A stretch of DNA of 64,000 nucleotides from a bacterium (GTDB lineage Bacteria > Bacillota > Bacilli > Lactobacillales > Streptococcaceae). Under the pieces are notes generated by a model that worked only from the letters and a program-made list of their open reading frames with translations, had not been told where the DNA came from and made no database searches. Each line of letters opens with the position of its first letter. Position 1 is the first letter of the stretch. The DNA is taken from NCBI GenBank assembly GCA_905221455.1, contig CAJNDF010000001.1, forward strand, positions 1-64,000, read 5' to 3'. The position numbers and the translations under genes are program-made. Shown here one piece after another: positions 9,087 through 17,795 of the stretch.

Positions 9087-10757
9087 ATGAAATTAAATCA
9101 CGACTTATCAAAAAAACATTCCATTCATTTTTTCTTTAAACTTCTGCTTGTACTACTATTGATAAATATTTTAATCAATATTGCTATGAGTAACATAACC
9201 AGAAATTTTATTAAAAACCAAAATATAGTACACTTACGTAGTTCAATTGAAATTTATGCTGACTCTGTTAATGAGAAATTGCATTCTGTAGAACGCTTTA
9301 TGTACTCAACAATAACGCATAATGAATCTTTAGAGAAATTAAATCATGTACAAACGTTTCTTGACTATCAAGAAGATCTCAAAAAAGTTCAAACTAGCTT
9401 TGCAGAGTTTGAATATCAAAATGAAACTCATATGACATTCTTATTAGAAACCGATAGTACTGATTATTTTATAAATGTCTCCAATCTTTATATTCCATAT
9501 GAAGATTATCTACTGTTAAAATCAAATCTAAAATCATTGCGTAGTGATATAAGTGACCGTAAATGGAAAAATGTAACTACTAAAAACAGCGAATACTTAG
9601 TTAAATCTGTTCATTACGAAGGAAAAATCATTTATGCCGTCATATCTTCAGAAGATATCCTAAAACCTCTCAGAAAACTCAATATTGGAAATAATGGTAA
9701 ACTTTCCCTAAAAGAGCCTAACAATATACCCTCCGAAAACTACCTAATTCATGCTCAAAATGAAAAAACGCATTTACCTTTCGATATTTATGTTTTAGTC
9801 GATTATGCCGAAGTCTTTAGAAATATCACACTCTTAGAAGTATTTTTGTCAGCCGTTCCTATCATTATCACCATTTTATCAATCATCATTATCCTGTATA
9901 TTCGTCAGTGGATGATTAAACCGATAACAAGACTCACTGAACGACTCTCTCAACTTGGGGACTCCATCCCCCCTTCTGAATTTTTTATATCTGAAGGTAT
10001 ACTAGAAATTGATAAGGCAAATGATAAACTTAATAAAGTAATATTTGACATGCAAGAATTAAAAATACGGGAATACCATTCACAACTAGAACTTAAGAAG
10101 ATCGAACTTAATTATCTTAAGAACCAAATCCGTCCGCATTTCTACTTAAACATGTTATCAATGATTCATAGTATGCTCCAAACAAAAAACTATAAGGAAA
10201 TTGAAGAGTTAACTATCCTAACTTCAAATTATCTCCGTCATTTATTTATGGCTAATCAAGATTTTTCAGAACTTAAAGATGAAGTTCAGCATATTAAAGA
10301 TTATTTAGAAATACAACGAATTCGATATGGAAATAGCATCTACTTTTCACTAAACTACAATGATGACCTACAAAATACTCTTGTCCCATCATTACTTTTA
10401 CAAACATTTATTGAAAACACAATCAAACACGGGTTTTCATTTCAGGATTTATTTACAATTTTGCTATCAATAAAAAAAGTAAAAACTGAGAACTCAGATT
10501 ATATTCAGATTTGTATCGAAGATAATGGTCCAGGTTTCTCTGAAGAAATTTTATCAAAACTAAATCAGAAACAGTCTCTAATAACAGAAGATGGACATCA
10601 TATTGGGATCACGAACACCATCGAACGTTTGAATCTTCTCTATCCCAACGACTATACTATTACATTTGAAAATAATGAAGAAGGTGGGGCTAAAATTCTT
10701 TTACTTATTCCATACAAGATTATAGACGGAGGTTATAATGAACATCTTATTGGTTGA
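9087..10757 (+). CDS. YesM-like sensor histidine kinase
   Basis: A 556-residue membrane kinase. TM1 is at about residues 14-34, followed by a ~210-residue extracellular sensor. TM2 is about 247-271, then a HAMP linker. The His_kinase domain has QIRPHFYLNML with the phospho-acceptor His351, and a C-terminal HATPase has DNGPGF from Asp479. This is the LytS/YesM class that pairs with AraC-type regulators. The response regulator follows with a 20-bp overlap. Divergence from the ABC/GH31 operon suggests the pair senses extracellular sugar, possibly through the binding lipoprotein, and activates that operon. Class is confident; the signal is inferred. Confidence 0.88.
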   Translation: MKLNHDLSKKHSIHFFFKLLLVLLLINILINIAMSNITRNFIKNQNIVHLRSSIEIYADSVNEKLHSVERFMYSTITHNESLEKLNHVQTFLDYQEDLKKVQTSFAEFEYQNETHMTFLLETDSTDYFINVSNLYIPYEDYLLLKSNLKSLRSDISDRKWKNVTTKNSEYLVKSVHYEGKIIYAVISSEDILKPLRKLNIGNNGKLSLKEPNNIPSENYLIHAQNEKTHLPFDIYVLVDYAEVFRNITLLEVFLSAVPIIITILSIIIILYIRQWMIKPITRLTERLSQLGDSIPPSEFFISEGILEIDKANDKLNKVIFDMQELKIREYHSQLELKKIELNYLKNQIRPHFYLNMLSMIHSMLQTKNYKEIEELTILTSNYLRHLFMANQDFSELKDEVQHIKDYLEIQRIRYGNSIYFSLNYNDDLQNTLVPSLLLQTFIENTIKHGFSFQDLFTILLSIKKVKTENSDYIQICIEDNGPGFSEEILSKLNQKQSLITEDGHHIGITNTIERLNLLYPNDYTITFENNEEGGAKILLLIPYKIIDGGYNEHLIG

Positions 10758-12276
10758 TGACGATCGTTTTATCATTGAAGCTTTACGAGAGAAAATAAAT
10801 TGGGCAAAACTACACATTGACATTGTTTATGTTGCCTATAGCCTGACTCAAGCTCAAAATATTATTAGAGAACATCCCATTGATCTCATGATAAGTGATA
10901 TAGAAATGCCTCAAGGCAGCGGTCTCGAACTCTTATCGTGGATTAGAAATGAAAAATATGATATAAAAACAATTTTTTTAACCAATTACGCCGACTTCAA
11001 CTATGCTCAAAAAGCAATTGAATTGCAAAGTTTCGAATACTATCTAAAACCTATTAATTTTGAAAAATTAGAATTTATTATTCAAAAAGCCATTAGTAAA
11101 ATTGAGAATCATAACTCAAACGGGAAAAATGATGCACTTTTACAAATAGAAGATAATTTCTGGTATGATTACCTTAGAAAACCTCAAATTTCTCGCATTG
11201 ATGAGCTAGAAAACATAGCAAGCAAACAAGATTTTATTCTTCAAAAACACCAGTATTTTTTCCTTGCAGTTTTAACAATCAATCTTAATGAAGAAGATTA
11301 TTCCGCAGAAACTCCATCATGGACTTCTCAACTAAAAAGAGAACTTCAAAGGATTTCACAACCTTCTTATAAGCTGATAAGTTTGTTCAAGATGGAAAGC
11401 CAGGTTGATCAATATGTTTGTCTCTTTAGAGTAGACTCATCCAAACGTAGTGACAAATTGGCATATGAAATTCATTCTCAAATTTCTAATAATTTTAGTA
11501 AATACTCAAATATTATATATAAGAGTTGCCATAAAATATCAGATATTTTATTTCATACCAAAGAACTCTACACTTATAATGAACAGTATGTTTCTTATTG
11601 GAATACTATTACATGTGTTCCACATAGTTTCCCAACTTCTTTCAAAACAGAAACTCTTTCAATTACTTTTTTAGATAGTTTAAGCGAATATGAATTAAGA
11701 GAAAAAATTAATTCACTCGTCTATAATTCTCAAATCCCTACTTTCACGCTACAACAAATTTTACTGGATTGGACTCAACAAATAGGAATATATCTAGATC
11801 AAAAAGGAATTTCAGCACATAAATTATTCCAAAATAGCACTCATGATTTCTTATTCCAACGACGCTTTCATTCAATTGAATCTTTTCAGGATTACTTTGA
11901 TTATTACTGGTCACATGCTAAGAAATTTGCAACAAACATTGAAAACCAGAAAAATAGTATTCAACGTATCGTCGAATACATAGATCATCACTACTATGAA
12001 GATATAAATCGTTCTATATTAGCAGATATGGTTTATCTCAGCGCAGATCATTTAGCTAGAATTTTTAAAAAAGAAACTGGAGAAACTCTTGTTAAATATA
12101 TAACGGATAAGCGCATTAATGCTGCTAAATCTCTTCTATCTCAAACAAATATCTCGATATCACAGGTATCTTGTCAAGTAGGGTATGATAATTATTCTTA
12201 CTTTACTAAAATTTTTAAACAAAGGACTGGACTTTCTCCTGGAGATTACCGTAAAACTTATCAAAATAAAATGTAA
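10738..12276 (+). CDS. YesN-like response regulator, AraC-type DNA-binding domain
   Basis: A 512-residue regulator. The receiver domain spans residues ~1-120, with MNILLVDDD at the start and phospho-acceptor Asp54 in LMISDIEMPQGSGLELL. A long middle region without recognised motifs spans ~125-400. Two AraC/XylS helix-turn-helix units fill ~410-510 (LADMVYLSADHLARIFKKETG and VGYDNYSYFTKIFKQRTG). It overlaps the kinase gene and is probably translated by coupling. A strong terminator at 12437-12480 ends the two-gene operon. It is the likely activator of the divergent sugar operon. Confidence 0.88.
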   Translation: MNILLVDDDRFIIEALREKINWAKLHIDIVYVAYSLTQAQNIIREHPIDLMISDIEMPQGSGLELLSWIRNEKYDIKTIFLTNYADFNYAQKAIELQSFEYYLKPINFEKLEFIIQKAISKIENHNSNGKNDALLQIEDNFWYDYLRKPQISRIDELENIASKQDFILQKHQYFFLAVLTINLNEEDYSAETPSWTSQLKRELQRISQPSYKLISLFKMESQVDQYVCLFRVDSSKRSDKLAYEIHSQISNNFSKYSNIIYKSCHKISDILFHTKELYTYNEQYVSYWNTITCVPHSFPTSFKTETLSITFLDSLSEYELREKINSLVYNSQIPTFTLQQILLDWTQQIGIYLDQKGISAHKLFQNSTHDFLFQRRFHSIESFQDYFDYYWSHAKKFATNIENQKNSIQRIVEYIDHHYYEDINRSILADMVYLSADHLARIFKKETGETLVKYITDKRINAAKSLLSQTNISISQVSCQVGYDNYSYFTKIFKQRTGLSPGDYRKTYQNKM

Positions 12277-12436
12277 GCAATCTGAATTATTGAAATACTA
12301 CGGACTGTGGTAAGCTTTGACAGTCTACAGTTTTTCCAAAGATAGCTCCATAAACTTATTTGAAATTGCTGATAAGGTAACTTCTTAAAAAGTCAGTTTG
12401 AGAAGAAAATCCAGTAAATATTTCATAGGATAAAAC

Positions 12437-12480
12437 GCATACTATCAAGCTTTTATATGCCTGATAGTATGCACTTTTTT
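12437..12480 (+). terminator. Terminator of the kinase/regulator operon
   Basis: Perfect 11-bp stem GCATACTATCA/TGATAGTATGC, followed by CACTTTTTT. It lies 160 bp after the regulator stop codon. Confidence 0.8.
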
Positions 12481-12664
12481 ATTATGAATACTTGCTACAA
12501 AACCTCACAAGATTTACTGTCAGGCCATAGCAAAATGGACTATTTTTGGATTACAGAAAAACATTATTTCTAAATAATTAGAAATAATAAAATCGATAGA
12601 CGATTATTTCTAAAAATTTGAAAATAATCTTTATTTGTATTATACTATCTTTGAGGTATATATT
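12481..12664. other. AT-rich intergenic stretch before the AAA ATPase gene
   Basis: Contains AATAATTAGAAATAATAAAA-like AT repeats and a GAGG ribosome site at about 12652. I see no gene here. Confidence 0.5.
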
Positions 12665-13873
12665 ATGGACTATATTAAAAGACCACATTATTTAGATTTT
12701 TTAAGAAGACATCGTGATCGACAAATCATCAAAGTTGTGAGCGGAGTGAGACGAGCTGGTAAATCTGTTCTCTTTCAACTCTATAAAGAAGAGTTACTAG
12801 CAACTGGAGTCGACGAAGATCAAATCATATCCATCAATTTTGAAGATCTGAGTTATTATGACCTGCGACATTTTCAAACATTATATGCTTATATAAAAGA
12901 GCAGTTAGTTGGAGAGAAAACATACTATATCTTTTTAGATGAAATTCAACATGTTGAAAAATTTGAATTGGTAGCAGATAGCCTATTCATCTTGCCAAAT
13001 GTTGACCTCTATTTGACTGGATCCAACGCCTACTTTATGAGCAGCCAATTAGCTACAAACTTGACTGGTCGGTATGTTGAGATAGAGGTTCTTCCTTTGT
13101 CATTTGAAGAATACCTATCAGGTCAATCTCTCACAGAGAATCTGAATACAACAGAAATTTTTAACAATTATCTCTTTAGTGCTTTCCCTTACTTATTGCA
13201 AACATCATCTTACGCTGAAAAAATTGATTATCTAAGAGGAATATATAACTCAATACTGTTAAATGATATTGTAACTAGATTAGGCAATCCAAATCCTACT
13301 ATTATTGAGCGCATTGTTCGAACTCTTCTCAGTAGTACAGGTAGCTTAATATCAACAAATAAGATTCGTAATACCCTGGTCAGCCAAAACGTTTCAATCT
13401 CCCATAATACTTTGGAAAATTATTTGACGACTTTGACAGACAGTTTACTTTTTTATTCCGTGCCACGTTTTGATGTAAAAGGTAGAGCATTATTGCAACG
13501 CTTAGAAAAATATTATCCCGTTGATTTAGGTTTACGACATCTCTTATTACCAGACCACAAAGAAGACATTGGGCATATCTTGGAAAATATTGTATATCTG
13601 GAATTAAGACGTAGATATTCACAAGTATATGTTGGTAATTTAGATAAATATGAGGTTGATTTTGTTGTTGTAACTGATCTTGGTCACTACGCTTATTATC
13701 AGGTCAGTGAAACAACACTTGCTCCAGAAACACTGGAAAGAGAACTTAGACCACTAGAAGCCATTAAAGATCAATTCCCAAAATATTTACTAACAATGGA
13801 TACGATTCAGCCAACAGCCAATTACAATGGTATTGAGAAGAAAAATATCATAGATTGGTTACTAGAAAAGTAG
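12665..13873 (+). CDS. AAA ATPase with DUF4143 (AAA_14 family)
   Basis: A 402-residue protein. The Walker A region VSGVRRAGKSVLF is near residues 25-37. The Walker B FLDEIQ is near residues 98-103, and LTGSNA is a sensor-1-like segment. The C-terminal DUF4143 half is nuclease-like (DVDFVV-like EVDFVVV near 335). The family is widespread and patchily distributed, with no settled function; genomic links to mobile DNA are common. ATG at 12665 is chosen over the upstream in-frame ATG because it follows GAGG and starts with the conserved MDYIKR. It is a single gene between two similar hairpins and sits at the left edge of the integration region. Confidence 0.8.
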   Translation: MDYIKRPHYLDFLRRHRDRQIIKVVSGVRRAGKSVLFQLYKEELLATGVDEDQIISINFEDLSYYDLRHFQTLYAYIKEQLVGEKTYYIFLDEIQHVEKFELVADSLFILPNVDLYLTGSNAYFMSSQLATNLTGRYVEIEVLPLSFEEYLSGQSLTENLNTTEIFNNYLFSAFPYLLQTSSYAEKIDYLRGIYNSILLNDIVTRLGNPNPTIIERIVRTLLSSTGSLISTNKIRNTLVSQNVSISHNTLENYLTTLTDSLLFYSVPRFDVKGRALLQRLEKYYPVDLGLRHLLLPDHKEDIGHILENIVYLELRRRYSQVYVGNLDKYEVDFVVVTDLGHYAYYQVSETTLAPETLERELRPLEAIKDQFPKYLLTMDTIQPTANYNGIEKKNIIDWLLEK

Positions 13874-14235
13874 ATAAGTATAAATCATTCAGCTAACTAG
13901 ATTTGCAACAGTCTGTTATCAATGATTCTACCCAAACCCTAACAAGATATAGCGAATTTCGAATACACTATATAATAGGATAAAATGGAATCTATAACTG
14001 ATGAAAGCACTATTATTACTCATAATGACTAACCTCCATAGAATTTTAATAACGATTTAATAAAGCTATGAATCAAACGGATTATAAAGAAACTGAGCAA
14101 TCAGGCTTTAAAAACCTAAAAACACATAGTATCAGTTGTTGAAACTTGATATTATGCGTTTTATTATGGAAACATTTCCTTCATCTTCTCCTAAATTGAG
14201 TTTTGCTAAACTATTTTATCTATTTCTAATGACCT
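13874..14235. other. Non-coding stretch with a second CATAGTATCA hairpin
   Basis: No gene visible. A hairpin at 14122-14165 (CATAGTATCA paired with TGATATTATG, then CGTTTTATTA) resembles the terminator at 12437-12480 and may end the AAA ATPase transcript. Confidence 0.5.
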
Positions 14236-14340
14236 ATACTCTTCGAAAATCAAATTCAAACCACGTCAGCGTCGCCTTACCGTACTCAAGTACAGCTTGC
14301 GGCTAGCTTCCTAGTTTGCTTTTTGATTTTCATTGAGTAT
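14236..14340. repeat. BOX element abutting a truncated integrase
   Basis: ATACTCTTCGAAAATC to TTTTCATTGAGTAT, without boxB. Its right end directly joins integrase-coding sequence. Confidence 0.88.
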
Positions 14341-14342
14341 TA

Positions 14343-14714
14343 CTTCAGCTCCTTACCTCTTGGAAAGAGCAACAAAAATATGAACTAGCAAAGTTTGGCA
14401 TCATCAATAATCCAGAACAATTTGTTTTTACATATATCGACACAAAAGGAAACATCAACAAGTCTTTACATGCTGACTATCTAAACAATAAAATGAAAAG
14501 CATCAGAAAGCGACATAAAGAGCTGACACATGCTACACCTCATAAATTACGACATACAGGAGCAACACTTGCTAAACAAGCAGGAATGAGTTTAGAAGCT
14601 ATTTCAGAGGCTCTTACTCATAGTGATACCCTTACAACAAAGACTTATGTAAATACTTCGAATGTTATTCTAATGGCTGTTAGAGAGATTGCCTATCGTA
14701 ATCTTAAAAAGTAA
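14343..14714 (+). pseudogene. Tyrosine integrase, C-terminal fragment 1
   Basis: Open in one frame from the BOX element to the stop, giving about 123 residues of the catalytic C-terminus of a phage/ICE-type tyrosine recombinase. HKLRHTGATLAKQ holds the catalytic H-x-x-R, ALTHSD the second histidine, and TKTYVNTS the nucleophile tyrosine. The N-terminal two thirds are missing, so it cannot be active. The rpsI-like att copy lies 87 bp downstream, the same arrangement as the intact integrase next to rpsI. It marks the right end of an old element. Confidence 0.85.
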
Positions 14715-14801
14715 TGGTGTGAATTTGGTGTAAAAATCATCAAAAAAACACCCCATGGTGTGAACCATGAAGTGTTGTAAATGCTGTATTGTAGCTGGTT
14801 C

Positions 14802-14852
14802 TTAACGTTTTGAAAATTGTGATGCTTTACGATCCTTTTTCAAGCCTGGTTT
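14802..14852. repeat. rpsI 3'-end att copy 1 (51 bp)
   Basis: Read on the minus strand it encodes [16 protein letters not shown] plus stop, the S9 C-terminus with Asp in place of one Ala. It matches the functional copy at 31302-31352 except at scattered, mostly synonymous, positions. It is the leftmost copy I find. Confidence 0.85.
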
Positions 14853-14967
14853 GATACATTTTTATTTTAACAAATTTCGTCATTCCTTTAAAATCAACGT
14901 TTTACCGTGTTTCCTGAAAATAAGTTTACAACTAATTTGAATAAGTTTCAGTTAAATGGTGTGAATT
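14853..14967. other. Left-end arm region after att copy 1
   Basis: Ends in AATGGTGTGAATTTTACC. The same block follows att copy 3 (about 22455-22495), and GGTGTGAATTT also follows integrase fragment 1 at 14717. These look like integrase arm-binding sites of one element family. Confidence 0.5.
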
Positions 14968-15144
14968 TTACCCTATAGAAACATCTACCAAGTAATTTAT
15001 ATCTTCCAACTCTCCCTCATCAAACATTTGATAAAAACATTGTATAAAGTAGCATTTACTTTATCAAATTCATCAATTAAAACAATATTGGTTTCTCTGA
15101 ACAATAAATCTTTAGCTTCTGTAAAAAATTTATTGCTGTCGATT
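14968..15144 (-). pseudogene. Clp-like AAA ATPase fragment, frameshifted
   Basis: On the minus strand the reading FFTEAKDLLFRETN is followed by VLIDEFDKVNATLYNVF, which carries a Walker B of Clp/AAA type. After one missing T in a T run (near 15033) the sense continues as YQMFDEGELEDINYLVD. No start and no Walker A are present. It is a short relic of a larger gene lost with the rest of its element. Confidence 0.6.
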
Positions 15145-15198
15145 TATAGAAATAAATTACTTTTTTAGTGTACCCATAAATCACCCCTGCGTCACTTA

Positions 15199-15960
15199 TC
15201 AATTATCACCTAACTCCATCAACCTTTCCTGCCCTATCTTCAACATCTCTTCTTCCACCGTGTTCCATTTTCCAAATAGGCATTCGTGTAAAACTTCTGC
15301 TGCTGAGGTTTCGTCTACTTGCGAATCATAAACACACGATTGATCTCTTTGATAAATTTGAATTTGTCTAAAAAGTTTATTCTTTTCTAACTCCCGTAAG
15401 TTATCAACCAAATGTTCTACAATTCCATCATGGTGTGCTTTAGGAGTCGCTCTAGCCTGACTAGGATCTATGGCGTAGAGCTCCTCATACCGTATCAAAG
15501 TACTGAGATAGGACAATTCTGGCTTAGTCGCAATCAGTGCTAGTGATACTTGATAGCCTCTAGTTGTCAATAATTGTGCTGTTTTCCGAGGAACTTCGGT
15601 CGTTCTCAAGGTACCCTCGATTAATAAATGATAACCTTGTTTACTCAACTCATCTACAAGATATTCAACCATTTGGCCTGCAAATACTTTGGTATAATCC
15701 ACACTATCTTTACCATACTTTTCCTGTAGACCAAGGTAGTTCGGATGAAAATAGCGATAACTATCTCCATCAATGATAATAATATTTCCTTGAAATTCCC
15801 TTTGTTTAATTCGATGAATCGTTGTCTTACCAGCACCACTCTGTCCACCAAGCAAAATAGCCTTGGGCTGAGATGAAGTTGTTTTTCCACGAGTTAAAGA
15901 ACGAACAAGTCGATTAGAGACTTTAATAAAGTCATCCTGGCTAAATTTATCTAATTTCAT
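15199..15960 (-). CDS. pezT: PezT, zeta-family toxin (UDP-N-acetylglucosamine kinase)
   Basis: A 253-residue toxin, the usual PezT length. The P-loop GGQSGAGKTT covers residues 38-47 with Lys45; DGDSYRY holds the catalytic Asp66. Zeta toxins phosphorylate UDP-GlcNAc at the 3'-OH and so block peptidoglycan synthesis when not neutralised. The antitoxin gene pezA overlaps by one base (TAATG), so the pair is translationally coupled. Key residues are intact and the module looks functional. In pneumococci pezAT is best known from pathogenicity island 1; here it lies in a cell of the rpsI integration stack between att copies 1 and 2. Confidence 0.93.
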   Translation of the reverse strand: MKLDKFSQDDFIKVSNRLVRSLTRGKTTSSQPKAILLGGQSGAGKTTIHRIKQREFQGNIIIIDGDSYRYFHPNYLGLQEKYGKDSVDYTKVFAGQMVEYLVDELSKQGYHLLIEGTLRTTEVPRKTAQLLTTRGYQVSLALIATKPELSYLSTLIRYEELYAIDPSQARATPKAHHDGIVEHLVDNLRELEKNKLFRQIQIYQRDQSCVYDSQVDETSAAEVLHECLFGKWNTVEEEMLKIGQERLMELGDN

Positions 15961-16436
15961 TAAGCCACCACTAGATGACTAGCTTGTTCTAGCACACGTT
16001 CAATACCATCCAAATAGCCATTATATCGCTCTACTTCCTCAAAAGTAGCAACAAGATAAATCTTCGTGTTAATCAAATCAGAAAGATCATCGCTCATTAG
16101 AACCCAAGGATTAGAACTATCATCAAATTCAATTCCTTGTTCATCTTGAAAGCGATAAAGTTGCGCTAAGATATTCGCTCCTCGTTCCTTTATCAATTCT
16201 ATTTTTAATGTTAACTGATAACCTTCTACTGGTGTGAGCATTTTTTCCTCCCCTACGATATCGAGATAGGAAACATTAAATTTTTTGCAGATACGATCTA
16301 CTAATTCTGTCGAAACTGAACTTGTTCCATTCTCATAACGACTCAGGCTATTTCGAGAGATACCAATAATTTTTGCGAATTCAGGTTGGGTGAGATCATG
16401 TGTTTTACGTAATGTTTTTATATTTTCTCCGATCAT
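15960..16436 (-). CDS. pezA: PezA, XRE-type antitoxin and autorepressor
   Basis: A 158-residue antitoxin, the same length as described PezA. The N-terminal XRE helix-turn-helix covers residues ~3-60 (IKTLRKTHDLTQPEFAKIIG, SRNSLSRYENG). The C-terminal part binds and inhibits PezT. The start at 16436 is chosen because AGGAGGG lies just upstream; a longer in-frame reading to 16487 would run through the promoter. The gene represses its own promoter in known systems, and a palindrome is present in the right place here. Confidence 0.92.
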   Translation of the reverse strand: MIGENIKTLRKTHDLTQPEFAKIIGISRNSLSRYENGTSSVSTELVDRICKKFNVSYLDIVGEEKMLTPVEGYQLTLKIELIKERGANILAQLYRFQDEQGIEFDDSSNPWVLMSDDLSDLINTKIYLVATFEEVERYNGYLDGIERVLEQASHLVVA

Positions 16437-16440
16437 AAGA

Positions 16441-16496
16441 GCCCTCCTTTTATTTCTATTATAGCACAAAAGAGAGAAACGCACCATTTTTGGTGC
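16441..16496 (-). promoter_or_regulatory. pezAT promoter and probable PezA operator
   Basis: On the minus strand TATAAT (16458-16463) lies 17 bp from a weak -35. The 16-bp palindrome GCACCATTTTTGGTGC (16481-16496) covers that -35. AGGAGGG at 16441-16448 is the ribosome site. Confidence 0.7.
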
Positions 16497-16935
16497 ACCA
16501 GAAACAAACTTTATTAAAAGTATTAATATCTCAGATTTAGGGATTGAAGACTACATAATGAAAACTTTTAAAAGTACTGATATCATGCCGTTCCCCATTG
16601 TTTTAAAATTTTTAAACAAAACAAAAAAAACACCCAAGAAATATCTATTTAGCATCTTTAAACATTGATATAATCGTATTTATGAACGTTTTGAGAATTA
16701 GTTAACTTTACGAGCTTTTTTCAAGCATGGTTTGTGAAAACTATTTTTATAATCATAAAATAGCTTTAGAATAGTACTTTATTGAATCTTAAGTTATTAA
16801 GATTTTTAAAAAATAAATATAAGTATACGACTTTCAGGGAATTTTTATCTTACTTTTAAACTTTCTTTTGTAATCAATTATATTTAATTGTCAACAATAA
16901 AATAAGAGCTTAAAAATCTGACTTATAAATATGTC
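16497..16935. other. Non-coding stretch containing degenerate att copy 2
   Basis: No gene visible. The att relic at 16683-16733 lies in the middle; the rest is AT-rich. Confidence 0.5.
16659..16733. repeat. rpsI 3'-end att copy 2 (degenerate)
   Basis: Contains AAACATTGATATAATCGTAT, then GAACGTTTTGAGAATTA and CTTTACGAGCTTTTTTCAAG, then GCATGGTTT. The order matches the other copies, but substitutions and an in-frame stop break the S9 coding sense. Confidence 0.72.
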
Positions 16936-17145
16936 TTACACATCTTCAAAACCTAACCATTTCAAATCCCAATATCCTTCCTTACCATCATCAAATAAAT
17001 TAATATCTATTTCATCTTCATCAACAGTATTCTGTTCCAGAGCTTGTGTGTTTTCATAATAATAATATTTGTGACATCTATCATTGCTTTCCCAATATAT
17101 TTCAATCTTTATGTTAACGTCAGTATCATCGTATAATTTGTCCAT
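16936..17145 (-). CDS. Small acidic hypothetical protein
   Basis: A 69-residue, strongly acidic, tyrosine-rich protein (KYYYYENTQ; DEDEIDINLFDDGKEGYWD). I recognise no family. The AAGGGGGG ribosome site just before the ATG supports translation. It is the third gene of a compact minus-strand operon (17605 to 16936). An acidic surface in a mobile-element gene can point to a DNA mimic or inhibitor, but nothing here proves that. Confidence 0.6.
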   Translation of the reverse strand: MDKLYDDTDVNIKIEIYWESNDRCHKYYYYENTQALEQNTVDEDEIDINLFDDGKEGYWDLKWLGFEDV

Positions 17146-17189
17146 AGCCCCCCCTTATAGTAATCTAGAAATAGTTTTGAACCTAGAAA

Positions 17190-17330
17190 TTATAATTCAA
17201 ACAATGACTTATTATCTAGAAGAAATGCTTCCTTCTCTTGTTCAGTTCCATCTCTTGCATAAACTTTATTACCTAAACGGTAACTATGAACACGAGGAGA
17301 TTTTCTCTCATCAGGATAACGATGACTCAT
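17190..17330 (-). CDS. 46-residue hypothetical protein, coupled by ATGA overlap
   Basis: Begins MSHRYPDERKSPRVHSYRL and ends NKSLFEL. Its ATG overlaps the TGA of the upstream 92-residue gene by 4 bp, the usual sign of translational coupling, and it has no ribosome site of its own. Basic N-terminal half, no recognised family. It lies 45 bp before the 69-residue gene. Confidence 0.55.
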   Translation of the reverse strand: MSHRYPDERKSPRVHSYRLGNKVYARDGTEQEKEAFLLDNKSLFEL

Positions 17331-17605
17331 AGTTTTATTTTCAAGTATTTCAGAAAAAGATGAATTAGCTGTTGAATGATTTTTTTAACATCCAAATTAT
17401 TGTCTTTTTTACAATTGGCAAGATTAGCAACAACTACTGTTACTACTGCTCCTAAAAATACAACAACTTTCGGATGCTCGTTTACCAACTTAAGACACTT
17501 CTCCTCTGATTCCAAAAACTTATCACCTATTGATTTTGATATCTTAATAGTATGGTTTAGTGTACTATTTGCACAATCTTTTAATTTTGTTAAACTTAAT
17601 TGCAT
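17327..17605 (-). CDS. Small single-pass membrane protein, hypothetical
   Basis: A 92-residue protein. One hydrophobic helix VVVFLGAVVTVVVANLA lies near residues 47-63. An amphipathic N-terminal region comes before it and a basic C-terminus follows. GAGGGAAG precedes the ATG. It is the first gene of a three-gene operon. No family recognised. Size and layout would fit a membrane toxin, a holin-like peptide or a signalling peptide; this is speculation. Confidence 0.55.
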   Translation of the reverse strand: MQLSLTKLKDCANSTLNHTIKISKSIGDKFLESEEKCLKLVNEHPKVVVFLGAVVTVVVANLANCKKDNNLDVKKIIQQLIHLFLKYLKIKL

Positions 17606-17795
17606 TATTCTTCCCTCATTTTTATCTCTCTATTATCGTACCTTTAATGCACTAACAACAATATAAGAATTAATCATTCCAATTTTATATTTTTTGTTAA
17701 GTACTTTTATAGATTCATAAAATGTCTTATCTTTATTATTTATAATATCAATCTCATTTTCGCCATTTTGCTACAATATATTTATTAACTATATT

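Noticed and set aside
17084..17666. Plus-strand frames opposite the small-protein operon
   Set aside because: No ribosome sites; the minus-strand genes have sites and an ATGA overlap.
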